A model generated the notes under the pieces. That model did not search any database. It was not told the DNA's origin and saw only the letters and a list, made by a program, of their open reading frames with translations. Positions 32,948-41,900 of a stretch of DNA of 64,000 bases are shown in pieces. A program made the position numbers and the translations under genes. Source of the stretch: JAEUJM01 sp044221555 (GTDB lineage Bacteria > Actinomycetota > Acidimicrobiia > Acidimicrobiales > DATDAH01); assembly GCA_044221555.1 (NCBI GenBank), contig JBGAOY010000009.1, forward strand, positions 124,001 through 188,000. The letters run 5' to 3'. Numbering within the stretch: the stretch's first letter is position 1; every line of letters begins with the position of its first letter.

Positions 32948-34084
32948 TCACCCTGAGGGCGTGGCCGCCCCCTTCGGGTAGAACCGCCGCCGGGCCCAGA
33001 GCGACACGTACACCAGCGCGACGAGAGCCGGCACCTCGATGAGGGGGCCGATCGTCCCGGCGAGGGCCTGGCCGGAGGTGACGCCGAACACCGCGATCGA
33101 CACCGCGATGGCCAACTCGAAGTTGTTGCCGGCGGCGGTGAAGGCCACCGATGCGTTGCGCTCGTACGGGAACCCGAGGCGCAGCCCCAGCGTGAACGCC
33201 CCACCCCACATGAGCCCGAAGTAGACGAGCAGGGGCACCGCCACCCGCACCACGTCGAGGGGGTGGCCGGTGATCTGCTCGCCCTGGAGGGCGAACAGCA
33301 CCACGATCGTGAACAGCAGCCCGTAGAGGGCGACGGGGCCGATCCGCGGCAGGAACGTGCCCTCGTACCACTCGGTGCCCTTGCGGGCCTCGCCGATCGT
33401 CCGGGTGAGGAAGCCCGCCAGTAGGGGGATCCCGAGGAAGATCAGCACCGACTTGGCGATGTCCCAGAGCGAGACGGCCAGATCCGCGGTGTCGAGCCCC
33501 AGCCAGCCCGGCAGCACCGAGAGGTAGAACCAGCCGAGCACCGAGTACATGACGATCTGGAACAGCGAGTTCACCGCCACCAGCACCGCGGCCAGCTCAC
33601 GGCTGCCGTCGGCCAGGTCGTTCCAGATCAGCACCATGGCGATGCACCGGGCCAGGCCCACGATGATGAGACCGGTCCGCAACTCGGGGAGGTCGGCGAG
33701 GAACACCCAGGCGAGGGTGAACATCAGCAGCGGCCCCACCAGCCAGTTGAGCACCAGCGACAGTCCCAGCGTGCGCCGGTCGGCCACCTCGTCGCGGATG
33801 TGGGTGTACCGGACCTTGGCGAGGACGGGGTACATCATCGCCAACAGGCCGATGGCGATCGGCAGGGAGACGGTGTCGATCTTGATGCGTTCGAGGTCGT
33901 CGTTCAGCCCGGGGACGAGCCGGCCCAGCAACAGGCCACCGGCCATGGCCAGCCCGATCCAGACGGGCAGGAACCGGTCGAGCGTGGAGAGCTCGGCGAT
34001 GACGGGCCCACCGCCGGTGGCGGCGGACGCGTCGGCTGCGGCCGCGGCCGCGTCGGCCGCGGCCGCGTCGTCGGCGCTCAGCAA
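32948..34084 (-). CDS. acr3: arsenite efflux permease ACR3
   Basis: About 378 residues with ten hydrophobic helices. ACR3 hallmarks: LSTLDRFLPVWIGLAMAGG at the start, VGLARCIAMVLIWNDLADG containing the functional Cys, and AAGNNFELAIAVSIAVFG. It exports arsenite driven by the proton gradient. No ATG or GTG fits the N-terminus: the reading passes through TTG 34084 and CTG 34081, which overlap the TGA of the upstream cadI/arsI gene. The annotated start is the TTG, giving an Ala-rich leader of about 25 residues. Confidence 0.9.
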   Translation of the reverse strand: MLSADDAAAADAAAAAADASAATGGGPVIAELSTLDRFLPVWIGLAMAGGLLLGRLVPGLNDDLERIKIDTVSLPIAIGLLAMMYPVLAKVRYTHIRDEVADRRTLGLSLVLNWLVGPLLMFTLAWVFLADLPELRTGLIIVGLARCIAMVLIWNDLADGSRELAAVLVAVNSLFQIVMYSVLGWFYLSVLPGWLGLDTADLAVSLWDIAKSVLIFLGIPLLAGFLTRTIGEARKGTEWYEGTFLPRIGPVALYGLLFTIVVLFALQGEQITGHPLDVVRVAVPLLVYFGLMWGGAFTLGLRLGFPYERNASVAFTAAGNNFELAIAVSIAVFGVTSGQALAGTIGPLIEVPALVALVYVSLWARRRFYPKGAATPSG

Positions 34085-34560
34085 CAGCCGGACTCGGCCT
34101 CGGGGGCGGCGCCGACGGCCACCGGCTCGCTCTCGGGGGCGCAGCACACCACGTCGACCGCGTCGGTGGCCTCACCGTTGGCCCCCGGGGCCATCACCTC
34201 GGCGTCGCCGGTCTTGACGTACCACTCCCAGCGGGCGCCGTCGGGGTCGGCCACCCAGGTCTCGACCTTCGTGGCGAAGCAGCAGGTCGTGTCGTCCACG
34301 CCGGTGGTCTCGAGCCCGGTGCCCGACAGGCGCGCCTCAGCGGCGGTGACCTCGGCGGCGGTCTCGGTCTCCACGCCCAGGTGGTTCAGCGTGCCGCCCT
34401 CGGCCGCCTCGAACAGGACGAGCTTGAGCGGCGGGTCGGCGATGGCGAAGTTGGCGTAGCCCGGCTTGCGCTTGGCGGGCTCGGTGGCGAAGAGCTTGGC
34501 GTAGAACTCGACGGCGGCGTCGAGGTCGGTGACGTTGAGGGCGAGTTGGATGCGGGACAC
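34078..34560 (-). CDS. arsI: CadI/ArsI-family metalloenzyme (glyoxalase fold)
   Basis: 160 residues. The sequence closely follows what I remember of mycobacterial CadI: MSRIQLALNV, KRKPGYANFAIADPPLKLVLFE, LNHLGVE, and the vicinal pair TTCCFAT (Cys93-Cys94) that binds trivalent arsenicals in ArsI C-As lyases. The C-terminus adds further thiols (VVCCAP and a final GCC), which could bind metal. It is the first gene of a cadI/arsI-acr3 unit, divergent from arsR. The GTG start has a GGAGGC SD. Confidence 0.9.
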   Translation of the reverse strand: MSRIQLALNVTDLDAAVEFYAKLFATEPAKRKPGYANFAIADPPLKLVLFEAAEGGTLNHLGVETETAAEVTAAEARLSGTGLETTGVDDTTCCFATKVETWVADPDGARWEWYVKTGDAEVMAPGANGEATDAVDVVCCAPESEPVAVGAAPEAESGCC

Positions 34561-34591
34561 GGGAGCCTCCGAGTAGACTGATCGATGTTCG

Positions 34592-34620
34592 TCGATGTGT
34601 GTACTCTACCCATACATCGA
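34592..34620. promoter_or_regulatory. ArsR operator-like inverted repeat
   Basis: TCGATGTGTG (34592-34601) and CATACATCGA (34611-34620) match in nine of ten positions, nine bases apart, in an unusually AT-rich divergent promoter region. A further CGATGTT at 34583 repeats the half-site. It should be the binding site of the adjacent ArsR. Confidence 0.65.
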
Positions 34621-34673
34621 CAGATGTCAATACGTAATCGTCACCACGCAATCCGGATTCCCGAGGGGTGCCC

Positions 34674-35015
34674 ATGAGGGTCGAGCTGTCGGATGCCTGC
34701 TGCGCACCGGTCACGGCCGGCGTGCTGAGCGAGGACGAGGCGGACGAGCTGGCCGCGGTCCTCAAGGTGCTGGCCGATCCCGCCCGCCTGCGCCTGCTGT
34801 CGATGGTGGCCTCGGCCGAGGCCGGCGAGGCCTGCGCCTGCGACCTGGTCGAGCCGGTGGGGCGGTCGCAGCCCACGGTGTCGCATCATCTCTCGATGCT
34901 GGTCGACGCCGGCCTGCTCACCCGCGAGAAGCGGGGCAAGTGGGCCTGGTACCGCATCGTCCCCGAGCGCCTCGCCGCCGTCCGAGCGGCGCTGGCGCCG
35001 GCGACCCCTGGTTGA
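34674..35015 (+). CDS. arsR: ArsR/SmtB-family metalloregulator
   Basis: 113 residues. A winged helix with recognition helix VGRSQPTVSHHLSMLVDAGLL. Candidate ligand cysteines are DACCAP near the N-terminus and ACACDLV just before the recognition helix, an arrangement for As(III) or Cd/Pb sensing. It should repress both itself and the divergent cadI/arsI-acr3 genes. The ATG at 34674 has a GAGGGG SD six bases upstream. Confidence 0.9.
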   Translation: MRVELSDACCAPVTAGVLSEDEADELAAVLKVLADPARLRLLSMVASAEAGEACACDLVEPVGRSQPTVSHHLSMLVDAGLLTREKRGKWAWYRIVPERLAAVRAALAPATPG

Positions 35016-35051
35016 CCACCTGCGGACCATCGGCTGGCATCAGCTGACGAA

Positions 35052-35095
35052 CTGGCGCCCGATTCGGTGGCCAGGACAGCGAGATCGGGCGCCAG
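35052..35095. repeat. 44-nt palindromic element, family B copy 1
   Basis: CTGGCGCCCGAT and ATCGGGCGCCAG form a perfect 12-bp stem around a 20-base centre. The element lies between the convergent arsR and arsC stops. A second copy (40 of 44 identical) is on the other side of arsC. Confidence 0.85.
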
Positions 35096-35123
35096 AACGC
35101 GAGTCCGCCGACGCCGCGTGGCG

Positions 35124-35588
35124 TCAGCGGCTGACAGGATCGACGCCGAGCGACGCCAGCAGGCCCAGCACCCGGGCCCGGATCTCGTCCCGGATCGGCC
35201 GGACCGCCTCGATCCCCTGGCCGGCGGGGTCGTCCAACTCCCAGTCCTCGTAGCGCGTGCCCGGGTAGAACGGGCACGTGTCGCCACACCCCATGGTGAC
35301 CACCACGTCCGACGCCTGCACCGCGGCATCCTCCAGCCGCTTGGGCCGGGCGCCCGCGGCCCGCAGGTCGATGCCCACCTCGGCCATCGCCTCGACGACC
35401 GCCTGGTTCAGGTCGTCCGCCGGCGCCGAGCCCGCCGAGCGCACCACCACGGCGTCCCCGCCCAGCCGAGCGAGCCACGCCGCCGCCATCTGCGACCGGC
35501 CGGCGTTGTGGACGCACACGAACAGCACCTCCGCCGGGCGGTCGCCGCCGGTCGGAGGGGTGGTGAGCGAGGGACCCGTCGTGGCCAT
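35124..35588 (-). CDS. arsC: arsenate reductase, low-molecular-weight phosphatase type
   Basis: 154 residues. The catalytic P-loop is VCVHNAGRSQMAA (Cys, Arg). A redox cysteine region VTMGCGDTCPFYPG and the Asp-containing DWELDDPAGQ follow, as in thioredoxin- or mycothiol-coupled arsenate reductases. It converts arsenate to arsenite for export by ACR3. The ATG at 35588 is preferred; upstream in-frame sequence lies in palindrome B. It is convergent with arsR. Confidence 0.9.
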   Translation of the reverse strand: MATTGPSLTTPPTGGDRPAEVLFVCVHNAGRSQMAAAWLARLGGDAVVVRSAGSAPADDLNQAVVEAMAEVGIDLRAAGARPKRLEDAAVQASDVVVTMGCGDTCPFYPGTRYEDWELDDPAGQGIEAVRPIRDEIRARVLGLLASLGVDPVSR

Positions 35589-35653
35589 GGCCCGAGTCAA
35601 CACCACGTCGGTGAACGGCCGGTGAACGCCAGCGGTCGCGCCGCTACGTCGAA

Positions 35654-35697
35654 CTGGCGCCTGATTCGGTCGCCAGGACTCCGAGATCGGGCGCCAG
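35654..35697. repeat. 44-nt palindromic element, family B copy 2
   Basis: Same 44-base unit as at 35052, with an even longer stem because GAA and TTC extend it on the outside. It lies between the arsC start and the stop of the methyltransferase gene. Confidence 0.85.
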
Positions 35698-35729
35698 TTC
35701 GCCGCCTCGCTGACCAAGGGTCCCGACGT

Positions 35730-36548
35730 TCAGGCTGTGGCGGTCACCAGCCAGGCCGCGCCGTCGAGCTCGATCCCGGCGTCGCCCGCGTAGGGCGCGA
35801 CGGCCTCGGCGGCGCGGCGCAGGGCCTCGTCGACGACCGCGGGCTCGGCGTCGGCGAAGATCAGCCGACCCATCCCCGTGGTGCGCAGGTGCTGCGCGGC
35901 CTCCTCGGGCGTGTCGCCCACCCACACCTTGGCGGTCAGCGGCTCGAACGCGGGCGGCCCGAAGCCGGACTCGGTGAGGATCCGCGTCACCCGGTCGACG
36001 TCGGCGAACGCGAACGGCCCGGGGTCCTCGGGCCCCGGCGGCTCGGGCAGGGGCAGCACCTCGGCCACCGCGGCGGCGGCCACGAAGATCCAGTCGTTGG
36101 CGAAGAGGCTCTGCCAGCACAGGAACGTGAGCCGCCCTCCGGGCGCCAGCAGCGAGCGCAGGTTGGAGAAGGCGGCCACGGGGTCGTCGAAGAACATCAC
36201 CCCGAAACGACTGACGATGCGGTCGAACGACGCGGGCTCGGGCGAGAACGTGGTGGCGTCGGCCGCCACGAACGTGACGTTGTCGAGGTCGATCGCGGCC
36301 ACCCGGTGCGCGGCGACCGCCAGCTCGGCCTCGGAGAGGTCCACGCCCACCACCGCGCCGTCGGGTCCCACCGCGGCACCGGCGGCCACCGACAGGTCGC
36401 CACAGCCGCAGCCCACGTCGAGCACCCGCTCGCCGGGGGCGAAGCCCGCCGCGTCGACCAGCAGGTCGCCGAAGCGGGCCAGGATGCGGGTGTAGCGGTC
36501 GGCGTTCGCCGCCCAGTGCTCGCCCTCGGCGCCGGCCCAGTCGCTCAT
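35730..36548 (-). CDS. class I SAM-dependent methyltransferase
   Basis: 272 residues. Motif I is VLDVGCGCGDLSVAAG, with acidic VVGVDLSEAEL and FDRIVSRFGVMFFDDPVAAFSNL as later motifs. The family methylates small molecules; the extra cysteine in motif I (GCGCG) is reminiscent of some arsenite methyltransferases, but the conserved As-binding cysteines are absent, so I do not call it ArsM. The ATG at 36548 follows a GGGGGG stretch. Upstream lies a low-complexity GTCGT-rich spacer (36549-36712). Confidence 0.85.
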   Translation of the reverse strand: MSDWAGAEGEHWAANADRYTRILARFGDLLVDAAGFAPGERVLDVGCGCGDLSVAAGAAVGPDGAVVGVDLSEAELAVAAHRVAAIDLDNVTFVAADATTFSPEPASFDRIVSRFGVMFFDDPVAAFSNLRSLLAPGGRLTFLCWQSLFANDWIFVAAAAVAEVLPLPEPPGPEDPGPFAFADVDRVTRILTESGFGPPAFEPLTAKVWVGDTPEEAAQHLRTTGMGRLIFADAEPAVVDEALRRAAEAVAPYAGDAGIELDGAAWLVTATA

Positions 36549-36712
36549 GGTGCTGCCCCCCGTCGTGTCGTGCGGTGTCGCGTCGCGCCGCGTCGTTGTC
36601 GTCGCCGCGTCGTGTCGTGGTCGTGGTCGTGTGCGACACGACGGTACCGGCCGGGCCCGGCGCCGGCCCTGGAGGCCGGCGCCGGGACACGGATGGGTGC
36701 CGTCGCGGGTGG

Positions 36713-37873
36713 TCAGGTGCCCTTGTAGTTGAGCACCTGCTGCAGGGTGTGCAGCACCTCGACCAGGTCGGCCTGGTCGGCCATCACCTGGTCGATGTCC
36801 TTGTAGGCCGACGGGATCTCGTCCACGAGCGACGCGGCCCGGTCGGCCAGCCACACCTTGCCCGCCATCTGGGCGGCCAGGTCGTCGCCGGTGAACAGCT
36901 TCTTGGCCTGGGTCCGGCTGTGGCGCCGGCCGGCGCCGTGCGAGCACGACTCCCAGCTGGCGGCGCTGCCCCTGCCCCGGACCACGAAGGTGCCCGTGCC
37001 CATCGACCCGGGGATCACCCCCAGGTCGTCGGCGCCGGCCCTGATCGCCCCCTTGCGGGTGATCCACAGGCGCTGGCCCCCGTGGACCTCCTGCCGGGTG
37101 AAGTTGTGGTGGCAGTTGATCCGCTGCGTCTGACGGCCGGCGCCCACGGCGGCCACGACCTCCCGCAGCACCCGGTCCATCATCTGGTCACGGTTGGCGC
37201 GGGCGTAGTCCTGGGCCCACAGCATGTCGGCGATGTACGCCTCGAACTCGGGCGTGCCCTCCACGAAGTAGGCCAGGTCGGGGTCCTCCAACCGCAGCTG
37301 CAGGTCCTTGGCCAGGTGCCTGGCGGTGGCGATGTGGGCCTGGGCCAGCTGGTTGCCGATGCCCCGGCTGCCCGAGTGCAGCACCACCCAGACCCCGTCA
37401 CGCTCGTCGAGGCACACCTCGACGAAGTGGTTGCCCGAGCCCAGGGTGCCGAACTGCCTGGCGGCCTTCACCGAGCGGTCGCCCGACAGCGGGGTGGCCG
37501 GCCGGTTGGCGCTCAGCCACCGGTCGGCGGCGCGCGACACGTCGTCGTGGCCCTTGCCCACGCCGGCGGGGACGACGGTGGCGATCCGGCCGAGCAGCGG
37601 CTCGAGGGAGTCGGGCAGCTGATCGGCCGTCACGTCGAGCTCGGACGCGATCATGCCGCAGCCGATGTCGACGCCCACCGCGGCGGGGATCACCGCGCCC
37701 TTGGTGGGGATCACCGAGCCGACGGTGGCGCCGAGCCCCACGTGGGCGTCGGGCATGAGGGCGACGTGGCCCTCCACGATCGCGAGGCGCGCGGTCTTCT
37801 CGGCCTGGCGGATGGTGCCGGGGTCCACGTCGGTGGCCCAGGAGAGCAGCTTGTCGTTGATGGTGGTGGGCAT
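36713..37873 (-). CDS. rtcB: RNA-splicing ligase RtcB
   Basis: 386 residues. It joins RNA 2',3'-cyclic phosphate ends to 5'-OH ends using GTP and Mn2+. Metal ligands: VGVDIGCGM (Cys72), GSGNHFVE, LHSGSRG and INCHHNF; the guanylylated histidine is in CSHGAGRRHSR. The protein is about 100 residues shorter than the archaeal/E. coli form, as in other actinobacterial RtcB proteins. The ATG at 37873 has a strong SD (GGAAGGAGG). A roughly 300-base leader contains a tRNA-Trp-like RNA ending 44 bases before the start. Confidence 0.93.
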   Translation of the reverse strand: MPTTINDKLLSWATDVDPGTIRQAEKTARLAIVEGHVALMPDAHVGLGATVGSVIPTKGAVIPAAVGVDIGCGMIASELDVTADQLPDSLEPLLGRIATVVPAGVGKGHDDVSRAADRWLSANRPATPLSGDRSVKAARQFGTLGSGNHFVEVCLDERDGVWVVLHSGSRGIGNQLAQAHIATARHLAKDLQLRLEDPDLAYFVEGTPEFEAYIADMLWAQDYARANRDQMMDRVLREVVAAVGAGRQTQRINCHHNFTRQEVHGGQRLWITRKGAIRAGADDLGVIPGSMGTGTFVVRGRGSAASWESCSHGAGRRHSRTQAKKLFTGDDLAAQMAGKVWLADRAASLVDEIPSAYKDIDQVMADQADLVEVLHTLQQVLNYKGT

Positions 37874-37916
37874 GCTCACCCCCTCCTTCCGGGGGACGAT
37901 GTGGCGGAACGACGTG

Positions 37917-38002
37917 TGGCGGGCCCGGAAGGAGTCGAACCCTCTTCCGGCGGTTTTGGAGACCGCGGTGCCTCCGAGGCTCGAACCCGTGAGGGTGAGC
38001 CC
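37917..38002 (-). ncRNA. tRNA-Trp-like element in the rtcB leader
   Basis: On the minus strand 86 bases fold as a cloverleaf. The acceptor GGGCUCA pairs with CGGGCCC at six of seven positions, followed by a templated GCCA. The anticodon arm GCGGU-CUCCAAA-ACCGC has anticodon CCA (37959-37957), identical to the core of bacterial tRNA-Trp. The T arm GAGGG-UUCGACU-CCUUC is complete. The D arm is abnormal: CCUC/GAGG with a loop of about 16 bases that holds a second GGUUCGA. It is therefore probably not a translating tRNA but a mimic. Upstream are a 7-bp hairpin (38051-38067) and three CCTGGTGC repeats (38001, 38063, 38143). Confidence 0.65.
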
Positions 38003-38174
38003 TGGTGCGGCGTCAGGCGATCGGGTCGGACACCGACGCGTCGACGCGCTCCAGGGCGTAGCCCTGGTGCCATCGCGGGGTGCGGTGCCGTGCCATGTCC
38101 CCATGGTGGATGCCGGGGCCGCCGCGGGCAACTGATTTCCGGCCTGGTGCGGGCCCGCCCCGCACGATCGGCGG

Positions 38175-38798
38175 TCAGCCGCCCTTGTAGGCGCCCAGCA
38201 GTCCGCCCAGCATCGCCGAGGTGAACGCGGTGCCGAGCAACAAGATCGCGGTCGAGGTCGACTCGTGGTCGGCACCGGTGGCGATCCACGACAGGGAGAC
38301 CACGACGAGGCCCGACACCACGAACCCGACCAGGAAGACCATCTTCCGGTCGTCCGAGTCCTGCGGGAAGGCCTCCTGCCTCAGGTCGCGGCGGTCCTTG
38401 GCGGTCAGGCCCTCGACCGCCGCCTGCGCCACCGCCTTCAGGTCGCCCTGGGGAACGGCCTCGATCGCGGTCTGCACCACCGCCGCCCGCTCCTCCTTCG
38501 GCACCGAGCTCACCACCCCCTGCACCACGGCGGCCCGCTCCTCCACCTCGGCCACCGCCCCGACCGCGGCCTCGGCCGCGGCCTGGGCCACGCCGGCCTT
38601 CTCGCCCGCGGGCGCGGCGTCGACCGCGGCCTTCGCGGCGGCCTGGGCCACGCCCGCCTTCTCCTCGTCGGGCACCGCGTTCACGGCGGCCTTGGCGGTG
38701 GCCTGCGCCACGCCCACCAACGACCCCTGGGGCGCCGATTCCAGCGCGGCGTTCACGTCGTCCATCACCGCGTCGGTCCGCTGCTCGGTCGTGGCCAT
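38175..38798 (-). CDS. helical-repeat membrane protein of unknown function
   Basis: 207 residues. About six degenerate repeats of 17-22 residues (core AGVAQAAAKAAVDAAP, RAAVVQTAIEAVP) form an Ala/Val-rich amphipathic helical rod. A basic segment (KDRRDLRQEAF) and two hydrophobic helices at the C-terminus (MVFLVGFVVSGLVVVSLSWIA, AILLLGTAFTSAMLGGLLGA) follow. The C-terminal hydrophobic pair suggests insertion with the rod in the cytoplasm. No family is recognised. It is divergent from the patatin gene and upstream of rtcB on the same strand. Confidence 0.7.
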   Translation of the reverse strand: MATTEQRTDAVMDDVNAALESAPQGSLVGVAQATAKAAVNAVPDEEKAGVAQAAAKAAVDAAPAGEKAGVAQAAAEAAVGAVAEVEERAAVVQGVVSSVPKEERAAVVQTAIEAVPQGDLKAVAQAAVEGLTAKDRRDLRQEAFPQDSDDRKMVFLVGFVVSGLVVVSLSWIATGADHESTSTAILLLGTAFTSAMLGGLLGAYKGG

Positions 38799-38910
38799 GG
38801 TCCGTCTCCCCGGGTGGTGGAACGACGCAGCGAGTGCCCGAGCGCTGCCTGGCGGGTGAGCCTAGGGTGCCGAGCGACGTCGCCGCGGGGCGACGACGGA
38901 AGGCGTGCCG

Positions 38911-41900
38911 ATGCCCACGGAGTTCGAAGCCGTCCACGAGGTGCGCTTCGGCATCGTCATGTACGGCGGCGTGTCGCTGGCGGTCTACATCAACGGTGTC
39001 GCCCAGGAGCTGCTCAGCCTCGTGCGGGCCACCGCGCCGGCGCTGGGGCCCGCCGACGGCGGTGCCGCGGTGCCCCCCGCACCCGGACCCACGCCGCCAC
39101 CACCACCGGCACCCACCGACGCCGGCGCCGCCGACCCGGCGCCCGCCTCCGACGCCGGCGCCGCCGACCCAGCGCCCGCCCCCACCCCCTCGCCCGCGAG
39201 CACGACCGACGAGGAGCCGTCCGAGCTGCTGCACGTCCGGCCCGAGCAGCTCAGCCCGGTGGAGCGCATCTACCGCGAGCTCGGCCAGGCCATGCACGGC
39301 CAGGGCCCGGGCTACCTCACCCAGCCCGTCCGCACCCGGTTCGTGGTCGACATCATCTCGGGCTCGTCGGCGGGCGGGATCAACGGGGTCTTCCTGGCCA
39401 AGGCCCTCGCCAACGACCAGGCCATCCACGGCTTGAAGCGGCTGTGGGTCGAGGAGGCCGGCGTCGCCGACATCGTGAACGACCGCCGGACCCGCAAAGG
39501 GCTCAAGGCCCGGCTGCCCGACCGAGAGCCGGCCGAGGCCCTCTTCAGCGGCGACGTGATGTACCTGCGCCTGCTCGACGCCCTCGATCAGATGGAGGGC
39601 GCCGAGGCACCCACCTCGTGCGCGCCCGACGGCGCCGACAAGGGCCGACCCTCGCCCTACGTGCGCGACCTCGACCTGTGGATCACCGCCACCGACCTGG
39701 CCGGCCAGGACCTGCCGTTGCGCCTGGCCGACGAGACCATCACCGAGACCCAGCACCGCCAGACCTTCCACTTCGTGTTCGGCGAGTCCCAGGCCACCAG
39801 CGGCATCCGCAACGACTTCGTGGCCGGCAACAACCCCATCCTCGCCTTCGCGGCCCGGGCCACCTCGGCCTTCCCGTTGGCGTTCGTGCCCGCCCGCCTG
39901 GCCGACATCCGGCGGGTCGTGCGCCAGGGCCGCTGCGATCCGGGCCGCAACGACCCTCTCGACCGCCGCTGGCGGCGGTGGTTCGGCCGCTACCTCGACG
40001 ACCCCGGCTTCGACTACCAGAACGTGTCGTTCGGCGACGGCGGCGACACCGACAACAAGCCGTTCTCGTGGGTGGTCGACACCCTGTCGGCCCGCACGTC
40101 GTCGAGCCTCGTCGATCGCCGCCTCCTCTACGTCGAGCCCGACCCCGCCATCTCGTCGGTGCGCACCGAGGCCGCGCCCCGGCCCGACGTGGTGGGATCG
40201 ACGATCGCCGCGGTGTCGCTGGGCCGGGTCGAGAACATCCGGGAGGACCTCGAGCACCTGGCGCAACGCACGGGGCGGGCCGAGCGCATCGCCACCGCCA
40301 CCGCCGCCATCGAGGCCCACTACGGCAACGGCGCGGCCAGCGAGGCCGACTCGGTCACCACCGACGAGTGGCTGACCGAGACGGTCGCGGCGCTGCGCGA
40401 CCGGGGCATCGCCTACCGCGCCTACTACGAGCAGCGGGTCGCCCAGCTGATCACCGAGTTCTCCCGGTCGCTGGCGAACCTGCCCTGGCACGCGGCCGAG
40501 ACCAGTGCCTCGGCCGCGCTGCGACAGTTGGTGGCCCGAATGGTCGCCGAGGACTACGCCGACCCGTACGCCCCCGACGGCGCCCGGCCCACCACCAAGG
40601 AGTTCCTGCGCGACTTCGACATCGCCTACCGGGTGCGGCGCCTGGGGTTCGTGGCCCAACGGGCCGACGCGCTCTACGCCCGTCCCGACGAGCAGACGAA
40701 CCAGTGGCTCACCGAGCTGGGCATCGACCTGCCGGCGGGGGCGAACACCGCGTTCCGCGCCGAGATCCGCCGGCTGAAGCGGGGGCTGAGCCGGGCCGAG
40801 GAGAACCTGCGGATGTGGGTGCCGTCGATCCGATCGGCCCACGACGAGGACGACCCGACCCGCTCGCTCGGCCCGGCGGGCACCCGCTTCGCGCTGTCGA
40901 ACGACGAGATCGCCGCCATCGAGCGCGGGCTCGTCGACGACGTGTACACCAGCCGGGCGGACGAGCTGCGCGCGTTCACCGCCGGGGTCGGCGCCGTCCT
41001 TCGAGACGTGTTCGAGCAGTCGAGCGACCACGTGAAGGCGGTCCTGGCCCCTCCCGCCGCCGATCCGGCGGCGCCCCCCTCACCGTCCGCCGACGCCGCC
41101 CGCGAAGCGGTCGTCACCTACTACCGGCGGTTCGCCGACTTCGACCAGGTGATCTTCCCCCTCCAGGTGGTGGCCGGCACGACCGGCGAGCTCGACCCCG
41201 TCGAGGTGCACCGGGTGAGCCCCCGGGACGCCACCAGCCTGATCGACCCGGCCGTCACGCCGAAGGTGGCAGGGGCCCGGCTGGGCCACTTCGGCGGGTT
41301 CCTCGATGCCACCTGGCGGGCCAACGACATCATGTGGGGGCGCCTCGACGCCGCGGAGCGCCTCGTCGACCTCCTGTTGGGCGGCTTCCCGCCGCCCTTC
41401 CGCGAGGGGTTCCGCGACCGCCTGCAGGACGCCATCCTCGTCGAGGAGTGGTACCAGCCGGGCCGGGGTGGCCGCGCCCACCTGGCCAACCCCAGCGCGT
41501 CGGCACCGGGTGACGAGGCCAGGGACTGGCGGCGCCGGCAGTTCCGCACCGACTACCGCACACCCGACTGGCCCCGTGACGCGCTGCCCGACCTGGGCGG
41601 ACGGGTGGCGGCGGTGGCCGGCGACATGGCCGACAACCTGGCCGACCAACCCGGCTCGAAGGCCACCCACCGGGGCCTGGCCGCCCTCGCCTCGCTGCTC
41701 TCGGCCGTGTCGATGCTGGTGCTGCTGCGCCGCCCCTCGGCCCGGGCCGCCGGGCTGGTGGTGGCGCTCATCGGGGCGGTGCTGATCGGGGCCGGCGCGC
41801 TGCTCAACTGGGACAGCGCGTCCACCACCGGCTGGCCCCTGGTGGCCGCCGGCCTGGCCATCGCGGTGCTGGCCCTGCTCGTGCGCATGCTGTGGCGCAA

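Noticed and set aside
35730..36548. Arsenite methyltransferase ArsM
   Set aside because: It is near the ars genes and has GCGCG in motif I, but lacks the conserved As-binding cysteines outside motif I.
37917..38002. Ordinary tRNA-Trp gene
   Set aside because: Anticodon arm, T arm and CCA fit, but the D arm is about ten bases too long and lacks the usual D-stem sequence, and one acceptor pair is broken; a mimic is more likely.
37876..41031. 1051-residue minus-strand open frame opposite the patatin gene
   Set aside because: It is a shadow: His/Arg/Gly-rich composition, no domain, and it crosses three real genes and the tRNA-like element.
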